From: Shouchella patagoniensis
GTDB taxonomy: Bacteria; Bacillota; Bacilli; Bacillales; Bacillaceae_D
DNA: 64,000 bases
Assembly (NCBI RefSeq): GCF_002019705.1
Contig: NZ_KV917377.1
Coordinates: 4,217,938-4,281,937 of the forward strand
Direction of reading: 5' to 3'
Shown: positions 55,016 through 64,000 of the stretch, piece by piece
Position numbering within the stretch: the stretch's first letter is position 1
How the letters are laid out: each line of letters begins with the position of its first letter
The notes under the pieces: generated by a model
Told to the model about the DNA's origin: nothing
What the model saw: the letters and a program-made list of their open reading frames with translations, nothing else
The model's database searches: none
Position numbers and translations under genes: made by a program

Positions 55016-55897
55016 TTAGCGATAATCCTTAACCGATTCACTGGTGACCATTAGTTTTTGATACGAGGCACCTGAGTTATTTAAGGCAAGGCTTGTATAA
55101 AGTGCATCTAGAATACTAAGTTGCACAATTCGTGCTGCTGCGTTTTCTCCGGTTATAGGTGTATTCTTCGCCGTGGAAACAAGATTAACGCTTGCAAATT
55201 CAGTGATTGGACTATTCATATAATTAGTCAAACTGATTGTATGAGCCCCTCTGGACGTAGCTATCTCCATAATCCGAAGAATATTTTTGGTTCTTCCTGA
55301 ATGTGAAATACCTAAAACAATATCGCCACTATTAATTAAAGAGGTGAACATCAATTGCATATGAGTGTCCTTGTACACGTGCGCGAATATCCCGATCTTT
55401 AACAATTTATGTTGAAAGTCTTCACATAAGATACCTGAACCACCACTACCAACCAGAATAATCTTTTGATTCGGTTGCTTATTTCGGAAAATCGTAGCAG
55501 CTTGGTCAAATGCTGTGTGGTCTACAATTCCAAGTGTATCTTGAATGGCTAAGATGGCATTAAGCATGACTTTCTCTAGAATCACTTCATTTGAATCCTC
55601 GGAATCAAAATCGGCATTAATATCTTCATCTTCACCAGAGTAATCATCGTTAGCAAGATAAGACTGTATAGCTTTTTTTAATTGCAGAAAGCCTTGACAT
55701 TTTAATTTCTTACATACCTTTGTAATGGTTGCTTCACTGACCTGAAGATGAGAAGCGACCTCTCCGATTGTACTTTGCGCCAATTCTTGATAGTTGTTAC
55801 TAATAAAATGAGTGACCCTTCTTTCTTTTTTTCCTAAAGAAGGCGAGATGCTTCTTGCAAATAAAATTAGCTCTTTACCTGAAGCGTTTACATTCAT
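55016..55897 (-). CDS. RpiR/MurR-family regulator with SIS domain
   Basis: An N-terminal HTH_6 domain (LGKKERRVTHFISNNYQELA, VASHLQVSEATITKVCKKL) and a C-terminal sugar-isomerase (SIS) domain (KIILVGSGGSGILCEDFQHK, GDIVLGISHSGRTKNILRIM) that senses a phosphosugar. It is first in the operon with ribokinase and probably controls the divergent epimerase-MFS genes too. RBS is weak (AAAGGACT). Confidence 0.9.
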   Translation of the reverse strand: MNVNASGKELILFARSISPSLGKKERRVTHFISNNYQELAQSTIGEVASHLQVSEATITKVCKKLKCQGFLQLKKAIQSYLANDDYSGEDEDINADFDSEDSNEVILEKVMLNAILAIQDTLGIVDHTAFDQAATIFRNKQPNQKIILVGSGGSGILCEDFQHKLLKIGIFAHVYKDTHMQLMFTSLINSGDIVLGISHSGRTKNILRIMEIATSRGAHTISLTNYMNSPITEFASVNLVSTAKNTPITGENAAARIVQLSILDALYTSLALNNSGASYQKLMVTSESVKDYR

Positions 55898-56143
55898 ATG
55901 TGCGAGAGTCCTTTCGATTTACGATGTTGTGGACATCATAGCACGTATTAGAAAAAAGGAAAAGTGTATTTTATTTCTAAATATACAAAAGTAAAATATT
56001 GAGTGTTATTACAAGGGCAATAAAATATTTTCGGTATCTTTTTTTATTTTTATTTACTTATAAATTAAATGGTCTTAGACTGTGAATGCGAGAGACCTAA
56101 CGATTTAACGATGATAATTTTAGAGAAGGTGATGGTTTACTTT

Positions 56144-57115
56144 ATGATGTTCTCAACAAGGCTTAATTCATTTAAGACTAAAAAAGAATTATATTTTTCG
56201 GCTGATCAGAGTATTACCACGATTGATTTGATCAAAAGAATGGCAACAGTAGAAGGACTTACACATGTAGAGCTTAATTATCCTGAACACTTTGCAACGC
56301 ATTCCGTTCAAGAAATAAAAGATGCCATTGCGGAAATGAATGTTGAAGTAAGTGGAATTGCTCTTCGTTTTAGTGGAATATACGATGATGGTGAATTTAC
56401 AAATCTAAATGAAGAAATAAGAAACAAGGCTATTCAAACAACAAAGGAAGCTATTGAAGTTTGCCAAGAGTTAGGCGGGACAACCACAACAATTTGGCTT
56501 GCTAACGATGGATTTGACTACTCATTTCAGTTAGATTATGAGCAAGCATGGGTTCAAACAGTTGATGCACTTAGAGATGTTGCAAAGAGCTACCCAACGA
56601 TGAATATCAGCTTTGAGTACAAGCCATATCAGCCTAGAGCATTTTCATTAGTGGCTGACTTGGGATTATCATTGCTTATGGTAGAGGAAGTAGGAGAGCC
56701 TAATGTAGGGATTACTCTAGACTTTTGCCACATGCTTATGAAAAAAGAGAACCCAGCTTATGCACTTGCTTTAGCTGCAAGAAAAAATAGACTAATGGGC
56801 TTTCATTTAAATGATGGTTACAAGGATAACGACGATGGATTGATGTTAGGTAGTGTACATCTTATGCAGACACTTGAGTTTATCTATTATGCCAAGAAGT
56901 ACAACTATGAAGGGTTAATCTATTTCGATACGTTCCCAATTCGTGAGGATCCTGTTGCGGAATGTGCTCAGAACATCAAAACATACAAAGCGCTAGATCA
57001 GTTCATTATTGATACCGGTATGGAGAAGATAGAAGAGTTGATCAAAGAAAGAAACGCTATGAAGGTTCAACAATTTATGCTTTCAATACTTCCACAGCTT
57101 CAAGTAGAAGTATAA
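56144..57115 (+). CDS. sugar phosphate isomerase/epimerase (AP-endonuclease-2 TIM barrel)
   Basis: Start chosen at ATG 56144 (MMFSTRLNSF), with GAGAAGGTGATGG 10-12 bases upstream; the open frame extends to 56069 without a good site. Metal-ligand motifs of the xylose-isomerase-like fold are present: Glu in ISFEYKPYQPR, Asp/His in GITLDFCHML and GFHLNDGY, plus IYFDTFPIRED. It probably isomerises the carried sugar or ketose. It is co-transcribed with the MFS gene (21 bases). Confidence 0.85.
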   Translation: MMFSTRLNSFKTKKELYFSADQSITTIDLIKRMATVEGLTHVELNYPEHFATHSVQEIKDAIAEMNVEVSGIALRFSGIYDDGEFTNLNEEIRNKAIQTTKEAIEVCQELGGTTTTIWLANDGFDYSFQLDYEQAWVQTVDALRDVAKSYPTMNISFEYKPYQPRAFSLVADLGLSLLMVEEVGEPNVGITLDFCHMLMKKENPAYALALAARKNRLMGFHLNDGYKDNDDGLMLGSVHLMQTLEFIYYAKKYNYEGLIYFDTFPIREDPVAECAQNIKTYKALDQFIIDTGMEKIEELIKERNAMKVQQFMLSILPQLQVEV

Positions 57116-57136
57116 AGGCAAAAGGAGTTAATAATC

Positions 57137-58375
57137 ATGCTGAATAAAATTGGATTACCCCGTAATTTAATCTGGGGATATATAGGATTAATGTTTTTCA
57201 TGATTGGCGACGGAATAGAGCAAGCATGGATAGTTCCTTATCTAGTTGGTGAAGGGATGTCTGTTACCAATTCATCATTGCTTATTACCGTTTATGGGGT
57301 ATCTGTAACTATTGCAGCATGGCTATCTGGGGTCTTTGTCCAAACACTGGGCCCCAGAAAAGCGATGCTTCTCGGTTCAATTACTTTTTTAATTGGAAGT
57401 ATTGGATTTATTGGCGTAGGAATGACAACGCTTAATTTAGGTGTTATGCTTCCGTTTTATGCGATTAGAGGGTTTGGTTATCCATTATTTGCCTATTCGT
57501 TCCTAGTCTGGATCAATTACAGTGCACCTTTAGATAGAAGAAGTAGTGCTGCAGGCTGGTTTTGGTTCATGTTCTCGTTAGGTTTAAGTGTACTAGGACC
57601 CTTCTATGCTTCTATTACAATTCCAGTAATGGGTCATATAAACGTTTTATGGACAGGAATCATTTTTACAGTAGTCGGTACGGTAATGGCAATTGTAGTT
57701 AATAAAGATAAGATCCCAACTTCAGAGATTACGCAATTCTCTCTTAGTGAGTTGATGAAAGCGATCACAATATTAAAGCGACCTGTGATTGCATTAGGAT
57801 TAGTTGTTAAATCAATTAACGGGTTTGCTCAATATGGACTATTACTATTTCTACCTTTATATCTAGCTGATTTCGGATATTCCACTACTGAATGGCTACG
57901 CATGTGGTCAACAGTATTCACTGTAGCTATTTTTGCTAATGTTATATTTGGATTCTTAGGTGACAAGTGGGGGTGGAGAAATACGATTAGATGGGTTGGA
58001 GGATTCTTCTATGCCTTTGTACTAATTCTTGTATATTTCACCCCACAATTGGTAGGTCATAATTACTTGGTAATGACCTCTGTTTTAAGTCTTTGCGGTG
58101 TAGCTATGGCAGGTTATGTACCGTTATCGGCACTATTCCCATTACTTGCTCCAGACAACAAAGGAGCAGCCATGTCTATTCTTAACTTAGGAGCTGGATT
58201 AAGTACATTTATTGCTCCTGCCATCGTTGCCTTGTTCTTCCAACCTTTCGGAGCTGGTACGGTTATATTTATCTATTCTGGTTTTTACGTACTAAGTGCA
58301 ATACTAACTCCATTCCTAAAAACACCTGAGGAGCAGTTAGAACAAAAAACACTTACAACTAAAAATACTGCGTAA
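57137..58375 (+). CDS. MFS transporter, RbtT/DalT/CsbX family
   Basis: A 412-residue, twelve-helix permease. The opening NLIWGYIGLMFFMIGDGIEQ and the loop GPRKAMLLGS are typical of the polyol-permease group that includes ribitol (RbtT), D-arabinitol (DalT) and CsbX carriers. With ribokinase, epimerase and RpiR regulator around it, it most likely imports a pentitol or related sugar. RBS AAAGGAG. A terminator follows. Confidence 0.87.
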   Translation: MLNKIGLPRNLIWGYIGLMFFMIGDGIEQAWIVPYLVGEGMSVTNSSLLITVYGVSVTIAAWLSGVFVQTLGPRKAMLLGSITFLIGSIGFIGVGMTTLNLGVMLPFYAIRGFGYPLFAYSFLVWINYSAPLDRRSSAAGWFWFMFSLGLSVLGPFYASITIPVMGHINVLWTGIIFTVVGTVMAIVVNKDKIPTSEITQFSLSELMKAITILKRPVIALGLVVKSINGFAQYGLLLFLPLYLADFGYSTTEWLRMWSTVFTVAIFANVIFGFLGDKWGWRNTIRWVGGFFYAFVLILVYFTPQLVGHNYLVMTSVLSLCGVAMAGYVPLSALFPLLAPDNKGAAMSILNLGAGLSTFIAPAIVALFFQPFGAGTVIFIYSGFYVLSAILTPFLKTPEEQLEQKTLTTKNTA

Positions 58376-58404
58376 AATACTTTAAATGAATAGGAGTAAA
58401 TGTT

Positions 58405-58437
58405 TAAGTGGTGAAGACTTTCTTCACCACTTAAATT
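58405..58437. terminator. terminator after the MFS gene
   Basis: TAAGTGGTGAA / TTCACCACTTA stem with 7-base loop. Confidence 0.85.
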
Positions 58438-58640
58438 TGTTTCTTCCTAAGAGTGTGTGCTATGGATTGAAAAGTTGCGATTACAATTATCATCAAAATG
58501 ATTACTCGAGATAAGGATAGACCAACAAAGTTGCTAAATTCCTCTACCGACTCAAGAACGTGCTCTTTCCTCTTTTGTATATCAATAAACGGATTAGTAA
58601 AAAGATCGATCTCGCCTTTTTTTTCTGGCTTTCCATCCAT
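58431..58640 (-). CDS. uncertain small membrane protein, 69 aa
   Basis: ATG 58640 reading MDGKPEKKGEIDLFTNPF, a charged stretch (KRKEHVLESVEEFSNF), then one membrane helix (VIILMIIVIATFQSI) and a basic end. A TATAAT-like box lies about 20 bases upstream, but no ribosome site is visible, so expression is doubtful. Not recognised. Confidence 0.4.
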   Translation of the reverse strand: MDGKPEKKGEIDLFTNPFIDIQKRKEHVLESVEEFSNFVGLSLSRVIILMIIVIATFQSIAHTLRKKQI

Positions 58641-58669
58641 GACTTTGACCAATCGTATTATACTGATAG

Positions 58670-59215
58670 TTAACTTTTATTTCCTTCATTTTTTCTTCTT
58701 ATTAATGTGCGTTTTTGGATTCCTGTCATTTCCTCAACTTGCTTATATGTATGAGTCTCTAGTAATTTCAAAGCATGTAGCACCTGTTGCTTTCTTGGAC
58801 GTCCCTTTCGAAAATCCGACCACTGCTTTGCAATTATTTTTCCTTCCTGTGTCCTTTCAACAATTATATCCATCTCAAACTCAGCAAATGAACTCATAAT
58901 GAAAAATCAGACGTCCAGAAACTGTATCCTCTACAATTCCTATATTTAGTATTTAAACTCTCACAACCTTATCAAAAAGTGTCCGAACAGTCCTATTTGA
59001 ATCGACTGTAGACCGAGCAAAACGATCCAGCTTTGTAACGATCATTGTATCCTTTTAATTCTTCAAGAAGTTTTTTGAATTAAATTCTGGTCGGTCTTTT
59101 TTTGTTCCTGTAAATTTTTTCGCAGCCTTCTTCTTCTAAGCGATTCAATTGCAAATCCAAATCTTGTGAGACAGTACTCACTCTTGAATATCCATATAAA
59201 GGAGATAGAGGAGTA
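58670..59215 (-). pseudogene. serine recombinase remnant, multiple frameshifts
   Basis: In pieces from about 59215 down: YGYSRVSTVSQDLDLQLNRL...GCEKIY (catalytic Ser motif), FKKLLEELKGYNDRYKAGS, then [19 protein letters not shown] and the resolvase HTH ([29 protein letters not shown]) ending at 58670. At least two frameshifts and a stop separate the parts. Its C-terminal half is conserved enough to be recognisable as a Tn3-type resolvase or invertase. Confidence 0.75.
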
Positions 59216-59241
59216 AGGAGTAATTAATGGCTATACGATCG

Positions 59242-59583
59242 CAAAATAATTTCAGCAACTCATAATTTAATCTATGTTCACTAAAGAAAAAAATTAAGGT
59301 TCTCATTCAACACACACTTAAATAAATAAACTGAAAATTCCATCATCAAGTGTCGTAACTTTAAAGTTATGACACTGCTTCGCTAATAGTTGACTATAAT
59401 TGTATTGCTTAGATGAATTAGAAAAAGCGTATGGCGATGTACACTTTCATAGGTAGTTTTTCGGTATTGGCAGTAAATCTGATCTATAGAGATAAAAATA
59501 AACACAAAAGTAATACAAGCCATCTCCTTATTAGTAATTTTATTTAATAATGGAATTTAATTTATGTCATTCTATTTTTATTG
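59242..59583. other. 340-base AT-rich stretch without a gene
   Basis: No usable frame or known RNA was seen; an imperfect inverted repeat around 59350-59385 (AAGTGTCGTAAC...GTTATGACACT) is the only structure. Confidence 0.4.
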
Positions 59584-59757
59584 ATGGGATTAGACATTTT
59601 CTTATTAATCATAATTTTTAGTCATATATATAGTTGTTTCACCCTACAATTAAAGTTTAAGAAAATATGGTTAGTTGTTCTCTCTATAGCGACCTTATTG
59701 CTGATTATGTATTTTATTCCACATGTGATTCTTTATTTCGAGGGATTGAATTATTGA
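59584..59757 (+). CDS. small hydrophobic protein, 57 aa
   Basis: ATG 59584 to TGA 59757. Two membrane helices (about 3-18 and 29-50) are separated by a basic QLKFKKIW loop. No clear ribosome site is visible. The frame is open a further 10 codons upstream, so it may be the end of a decayed gene. It is followed at once by a strong terminator. Confidence 0.4.
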   Translation: MGLDIFLLIIIFSHIYSCFTLQLKFKKIWLVVLSIATLLLIMYFIPHVILYFEGLNY

Positions 59758-59774
59758 TATTAGGTATATTTAAT

Positions 59775-59818
59775 AAAGCAAAGAGCCGAGAATTATATCT
59801 AGGCTCTTTGCTTTTTTT
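59775..59818 (+). terminator. terminator after the small hydrophobic ORF
   Basis: AAAGCAAAGAGCC / GGCTCTTTGCTTTTTTT. Confidence 0.9.
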
Positions 59819-59963
59819 CTTATAAAATCCAACCACACCATTAAGGTTAATAACTTTAATATCCTCTAGTACATTCTTTCCGATTATCGCCAACTGAACT
59901 TACTCCATTCGGGGTTTCACCATCTCATTTACTAATCAATTGAACATATAAAGTAGGCTTCTT

Positions 59964-59993
59964 GCATAAAAAATTTGTTTCTTGAACAAGTTA
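59964..59993 (+). promoter_or_regulatory. sigma-G-like promoter of the ger operon
   Basis: GCATAA and CAAGTTA separated by 17 bases, 34 bases before the GerA-type start. It resembles the forespore sigma-G consensus (GNATR / CATNNTA), with one mismatch in the -10. Confidence 0.4.
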
Positions 59994-60027
59994 GGATAAA
60001 CAAACACAACAGCGAGGTCTTCCGTCT

Positions 60028-61635
60028 ATGTTCATTCGTAAAAGCCGAAAGAAAACGGATCAAAGGGAAAAAAATCAAGATTCTACTAACGGTTCACAAA
60101 AAGTTATGGACAACTCTACCTCGGAAAATCTGAACACCATCAAACAGCGAACCGGAAACAGCCCAGACATTATTACTCGCACGTTGAAGCTCGACGATCG
60201 TCTTGATATTTCTACAGCCATCGTCTATGTAGAAGGTCTTGTTGACAATCCAACCATTAACGATTTTTTAGTGGAATTTATGGAGAATAAAGATGAATGT
60301 CAGAGAAAACTTCTTGGAGATGACGCATTAACGATTCTTTCTGAGGAACTGGTCTCGCTCGGTCATGTGAAAACGATTAAAGACTGGGATGGATTGTTCG
60401 AATCCTTATTGTCAGGAGACACCGTTATTTTCGTTGACGGGAAAAGCGAGGCGCTGATTGCCAGCACCAAAGGTGGGGAAAGACGGCCCGTTGAGCAACC
60501 TAGTAACGAGGTAACCATTCGAGGTTCCAAAGAGGGGTTCACAGAATCAATGGGGACAAATATCTCTCTCTTGCGTCGAATCATTACGAATCCAGATCTA
60601 TGGGTAGAGCCGATGAAAATAGGCACCCAAACGAAAACGGCCGTTTCGATCATGTATATGAACGGCATTGCCGACAAAGATATTATAGAAGAAGTGCGTA
60701 ACCGATTAAAACGGATCAACATCGATAGCATTCTTGAGTCGGGTTATATTGAATCACTGATTGAAGATGAACCCCTGACTGTGTTTCCGACAATCGCTTT
60801 TACAGAGAGACCGGATGTTGTTGCAGCAAATCTTCTTGAAGGAAGGGTTGCGATTTTTGTCAATGGAACGCCGTTTGTGTTGCTTGCCCCTGCGTTATTC
60901 ATTCAGTTTTTCCAGGCGCCTGATGACTATTATGCACGATTTCCGATCTCCTCAGCCATCCGGTTATTACGGGTGCTCATGTTTTCACTGTCACTAATAG
61001 CCCCCTCTGTCTACGTTGCCGTTACGACGTTTCATCAGGAAATGATACCCACACAACTGCTTATCATTATCGCAGCACAGTCCGAATCTGTCCCATTTCC
61101 AGCAGTTGTCGAGGCAATTATCATGGAAGTAACGTTTGAAATTCTCCGAGAAGCCGGTATCCGAATGCCCGAAAAGATCAGTTCGACGATATCCATTGTC
61201 GGAGCTCTTGTGATCGGACAGGGGGCGATTCAGGCTGGAATTGTCTCGCCGGCGATGGTTATTATCGTTGCGATCACGGCAATCGCTAGTTTAGCAACCC
61301 CATCCTTTAACATGGCAGTCGCTGCCCGTTTGATACGATTTGGCTTAATAATAAGCGCTGCGATCGTTGGTTTTTACGGCATCCTCCTTGGATTAATAAT
61401 GTTGATTGTTCATTTAGTCAGCCTGCGTTCAATGGGCGTTCCTTACCTGTCACCGCTTGCTCCATTCATACCAGCAAACTTTGGCGATACGCTTATCCGC
61501 ATGCCACTGTGGAAATCTAAGGAAAGACCAAGACTCATTAGCCCAGAGAATCGAATTCTTCAAGGCGAAAACCAGAAGCCACAACCTCCTAGAGCTCGTG
61601 GAATGGTGAGGGCTGATACGAAAGAAGGAGAGTAG
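60028..61635 (+). CDS. spore germinant receptor A subunit (GerA family)
   Basis: A 535-residue protein with a hydrophilic N-terminal domain of about 290 residues (STAIVYVEGLVDNPTINDFL, IFVDGKSEALIAS) and four to five membrane helices from about 300. Family motifs are ERPDVVAANLLEGRVAIFVN and PDDYYARFPISSAIRLLR. It sits in the inner membrane of the spore and, with B and C subunits, detects nutrients. RBS GCGAGGTC. First gene of the ger operon; the next starts 1 base after its stop. Confidence 0.93.
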   Translation: MFIRKSRKKTDQREKNQDSTNGSQKVMDNSTSENLNTIKQRTGNSPDIITRTLKLDDRLDISTAIVYVEGLVDNPTINDFLVEFMENKDECQRKLLGDDALTILSEELVSLGHVKTIKDWDGLFESLLSGDTVIFVDGKSEALIASTKGGERRPVEQPSNEVTIRGSKEGFTESMGTNISLLRRIITNPDLWVEPMKIGTQTKTAVSIMYMNGIADKDIIEEVRNRLKRINIDSILESGYIESLIEDEPLTVFPTIAFTERPDVVAANLLEGRVAIFVNGTPFVLLAPALFIQFFQAPDDYYARFPISSAIRLLRVLMFSLSLIAPSVYVAVTTFHQEMIPTQLLIIIAAQSESVPFPAVVEAIIMEVTFEILREAGIRMPEKISSTISIVGALVIGQGAIQAGIVSPAMVIIVAITAIASLATPSFNMAVAARLIRFGLIISAAIVGFYGILLGLIMLIVHLVSLRSMGVPYLSPLAPFIPANFGDTLIRMPLWKSKERPRLISPENRILQGENQKPQPPRARGMVRADTKEGE

Positions 61636-61636
61636 A

Positions 61637-62854
61637 ATGTTGCGTAAGTGGGGTTTTCTTTTCATCATGTGTATAGGTCTCACAGTACTTTCTGGATGCT
61701 GGAGTAGTGATCAGTTAAGCGATCTGGCCATCGTTTCTGCTCTAGCGATTGATTTAAATGAAGAGGGTCAGTATTTGGGAACGTTACAAATCATCAATCC
61801 AGGAAACATACCCGGATCCCTTCAGGGTGGTGTGGCTGGGACAAGCCCGACGGTTACCGTCTATACCGCTACGGGAGACAACCTGGTTGAAATGGATAAT
61901 CGTATTACATCCAAGATTTCACGAAGGCCTTTTTTCGCTCATACTAGTTTGTTGATTATCAGCGAGGAGCTTGCCAGAGAGGAGGGGATCAGCCTTATTT
62001 TAGATGCCCTTGAACGTGGTCTCGAATTCCGAAACACAACGAGGGTCGTGATTGCTCGGGATACAAAAGCAGGGGATCTCGCAAAAGTATTGACAAGCGT
62101 TGATAAAGTACCGGCTGAAAACATAAGGAACTTATTAGAATCTGCCGAACTGATAAACGGGTCAACACTAAATGTCAATCTTCAAGAGGTTATTAAATCC
62201 CTCGTTACTAAGGGGAAAGAACCATTAATTGGGGGGGCTTCGATACTGGGAGATAAAGAAAAAGGGGGGGGAATGGAGAATTTGCAATCCGCCAAACCCG
62301 ATACAGTGCTAGAAGCCAATGGCATGGCTGTTTTTAAAGAAGGAAAGTTGATTGACTGGCTCGACGGGGAAAAAGCAAGAGGAACGCTATGGATATTGGA
62401 TGGTGTCCAAACAACCACTGTGAACGCTGAGTGGGAAAATGAAGAAGAGGCCCTTGCCTATTACGTGATTCGCGAAAAGACGAACATATCCGCGGAAATG
62501 AGAGAAGGTAAGCCAACGATTTCAATCAACGTCCGTGCAGAAGGAGATATTCGCTCTGTAAACGTTCCTATTGAATTAACCAATCCTCATGTAGTACTCG
62601 AGGTGGAGAAGGCTTTTGAAAAAGAAATTAAGGAAGAGATCGAGGCGGCGATCGAGGTGTCACAGGAAAACAAAACGGATGTTTTGGGCTTTGGGGAAGT
62701 GGTGTCTCGTTCTCACCCAAAAGAATGGAAAGTGCTGGAGCAAAAGTGGAACGATCGTTCTTTCCCTGAATTAGAGGTAGAAGTGATCGTAGATGCATTT
62801 ATACGCCGTACAGGGATGAGAAACAACCCGCATTTTATCGAGAACGCAGACTAG
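61637..62854 (+). CDS. Ger(x)C family germination lipoprotein
   Basis: A 405-residue lipoprotein (lipobox LTVLSGCWSS) with the conserved opening WSSDQLSDLAIVSALAIDLN, the FFAHTSLLIISEELAREEGI region and the C-terminal domain ending SFPELEVEVIVDAFIRRTGM. It is the C subunit of the germinant receptor, anchored outside the spore inner membrane. RBS GAAGGAGAG. Followed by the B subunit (15 bases), order A-C-B. Confidence 0.92.
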   Translation: MLRKWGFLFIMCIGLTVLSGCWSSDQLSDLAIVSALAIDLNEEGQYLGTLQIINPGNIPGSLQGGVAGTSPTVTVYTATGDNLVEMDNRITSKISRRPFFAHTSLLIISEELAREEGISLILDALERGLEFRNTTRVVIARDTKAGDLAKVLTSVDKVPAENIRNLLESAELINGSTLNVNLQEVIKSLVTKGKEPLIGGASILGDKEKGGGMENLQSAKPDTVLEANGMAVFKEGKLIDWLDGEKARGTLWILDGVQTTTVNAEWENEEEALAYYVIREKTNISAEMREGKPTISINVRAEGDIRSVNVPIELTNPHVVLEVEKAFEKEIKEEIEAAIEVSQENKTDVLGFGEVVSRSHPKEWKVLEQKWNDRSFPELEVEVIVDAFIRRTGMRNNPHFIENAD

Positions 62855-62869
62855 GGAAGGAGGGAAACC

Positions 62870-63979
62870 ATGGAAAAGGCGAAAATTAGTGCCAGTCAAC
62901 TGTTCGTCCTTATGGTCTTATTTCAGCTGAGTAATGCATTGTTGCTTCCTCTTGCGATCGAGGCGGGAAAGGATGCCTGGTTGGCCATTCTTCTTGCGAT
63001 GGCAGTTAGTATGGTCCTCTTCTTCGTCTACCATGCGCTTTATCGCTACGATTCCAAGAGCTTGCCGTTCGAATATATGGAGAAACTCATAGGAAAGGTG
63101 TTTGGACGCATACTGGCCCTGCTGTACATCCTCTTTTTTATGTTTATCGCAGCAAGAGTGCTGCGAGATTACGGAGAGATGTTGCTGACATTTGCTTATC
63201 CGGATACCCCTTTGTTTGTTGTAAGTGCATTATTGATACTTGTGGTTATTTATGCCGTGTATAAAGGGATCGAGGTCATCGCTAGGACAGGGGAAATTCT
63301 TTTTGTTTTCATGTTTTTGCTTGCCATTGGTACATGTCTTCTTATTGTATCCTCTGGTTTGGTTCACCTCTCGAATTTGCGACCTATACTAGAGGACCCA
63401 CCTCGAATCATACACACCGTATTTACGAAAACATTGTACTTTCCTTTTGGTCAAATCGTCGTATTTTTGATGGTTTTTCCTTATTTGAATCAACCAAAGA
63501 AGATGAAAAAAACGGGGCTACTTGCGATCGGGGGAACGGGTCTCATCCTCGCTGTAACCATGGCCATAAATGTAAGTATTCTCGGTGAGGATCTAACTGC
63601 TCGTTCACAGTTTCCCTATCTGGCGACCATACAATCCATCGAAGTTGCGGGTTTTTTGGAGCGTCTGGATGTGGTTTTTATTGTCATCCTTGTGATTGGC
63701 GGTTTCGTTAAGATCAGTGTGTTTTTTTATGGCGCAGTGATCGGCAGCGCAAGTTTATTTAAGGTCAAAAAACCCTCCCAACTCGTTTATCCAATGGGAG
63801 TGGTCATTTTACTTTTGTCAATGGTCATTGCCAATAGTTACGCGGAACATATTAATGAAGGGTTAGAGTTCTTCACTCCTTACATTGAGCTCCCGTTTCA
63901 AGTTATTATACCCGTTTTTCTTTTGATGATTGCCTTTTTCAAGAACAGGAAAAAAAAGCATATAGCAAATCAGAAATAG
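62870..63979 (+). CDS. spore germination permease B subunit (GerB family)
   Basis: A 369-residue member of the amino acid-polyamine-organocation superfamily with ten helices. The opening KISASQLFVLMVLFQLSNAL and the late NFE-like region of GerB/GerKB proteins are present. It binds the germinant (amino acid or sugar). RBS AAGGAGGG. Complete 21 bases before the end of the window; no D subunit is seen within it. Confidence 0.92.
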   Translation: MEKAKISASQLFVLMVLFQLSNALLLPLAIEAGKDAWLAILLAMAVSMVLFFVYHALYRYDSKSLPFEYMEKLIGKVFGRILALLYILFFMFIAARVLRDYGEMLLTFAYPDTPLFVVSALLILVVIYAVYKGIEVIARTGEILFVFMFLLAIGTCLLIVSSGLVHLSNLRPILEDPPRIIHTVFTKTLYFPFGQIVVFLMVFPYLNQPKKMKKTGLLAIGGTGLILAVTMAINVSILGEDLTARSQFPYLATIQSIEVAGFLERLDVVFIVILVIGGFVKISVFFYGAVIGSASLFKVKKPSQLVYPMGVVILLLSMVIANSYAEHINEGLEFFTPYIELPFQVIIPVFLLMIAFFKNRKKKHIANQK

Positions 63980-64000
63980 GCCCTCGTTTGGTTCTGTAGA

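Overview
The window comes from a low-GC, endospore-forming Bacillaceae (Bacillus-like) chromosome. Supporting signs are a GerA-type germinant receptor operon, a collagen-like exosporium/spore-surface protein with a sigma-K-like promoter, a Rap-Phr cassette, a LicT-controlled beta-glucoside operon and CtaA. I found no rRNA, tRNA or CRISPR array.

Left end (1-8.4 kb): the decayed remains of a Tn916/ICEBs1-type conjugative element (a charged conjugation-protein tail followed by cwlT). A group II intron interrupts cwlT. Its reverse transcriptase is frameshifted and then cut off by an IS256-family element. A second, oppositely oriented piece of IS256 lies at 8.1-8.4 kb. Between the two pieces are a truncated gene, an OLD-family ATPase/TOPRIM nuclease gene and an IS3-family element that ends the nuclease gene. 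The insertion sequences lack matching target duplications, so the segment has been rearranged.

8.6-16.9 kb: AT-rich accessory genes. These are a fatty-acid desaturase plus EamA exporter, a methyltransferase, a tautomerase between two copies of a ~270-bp repeat, a small two-gene hypothetical operon, a membrane protein, rap-phr, a HAD phosphatase and trmO.

17.0-21.6 kb: a beta-glucoside operon (GH1 enzyme, LicT, EIIBCA) with two RAT/terminator antitermination switches. 21.8-31.5 kb: an amidase remnant, an arsR-arsI unit with palindromic operators, a VOC protein, an AATase/DUF6320 pair, map, an SDR, fni (preceded by a 26-codon leader ORF that overlaps its start), and an arsR-SRPBCC-FNR operon.

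31.5-43.2 kb: several pseudogenes (GNAT, quinone reductase, PEP-mutase-like, peptidoglycan-binding, bacitracin-type permease, YxeA, PaaX) lie around a two-component system with an MMPL exporter, a PepSY/cytochrome c/YtkA group and an ABC-F ATPase. The PepSY gene has TGA where Trp is expected.

43.3-64 kb: a nitroreductase, the collagen-like protein, VOC/HxlR, PadR with YisL-like, hydrolase and ctaA genes, a frameshifted SDR, a GmhB-like phosphatase, an MBL hydrolase, a small ORF of 35 codons, two serine-recombinase remnants, a polyol/sugar catabolic locus (RpiR regulator, ribokinase, epimerase, MFS permease) and a gerA-gerC-gerB operon.
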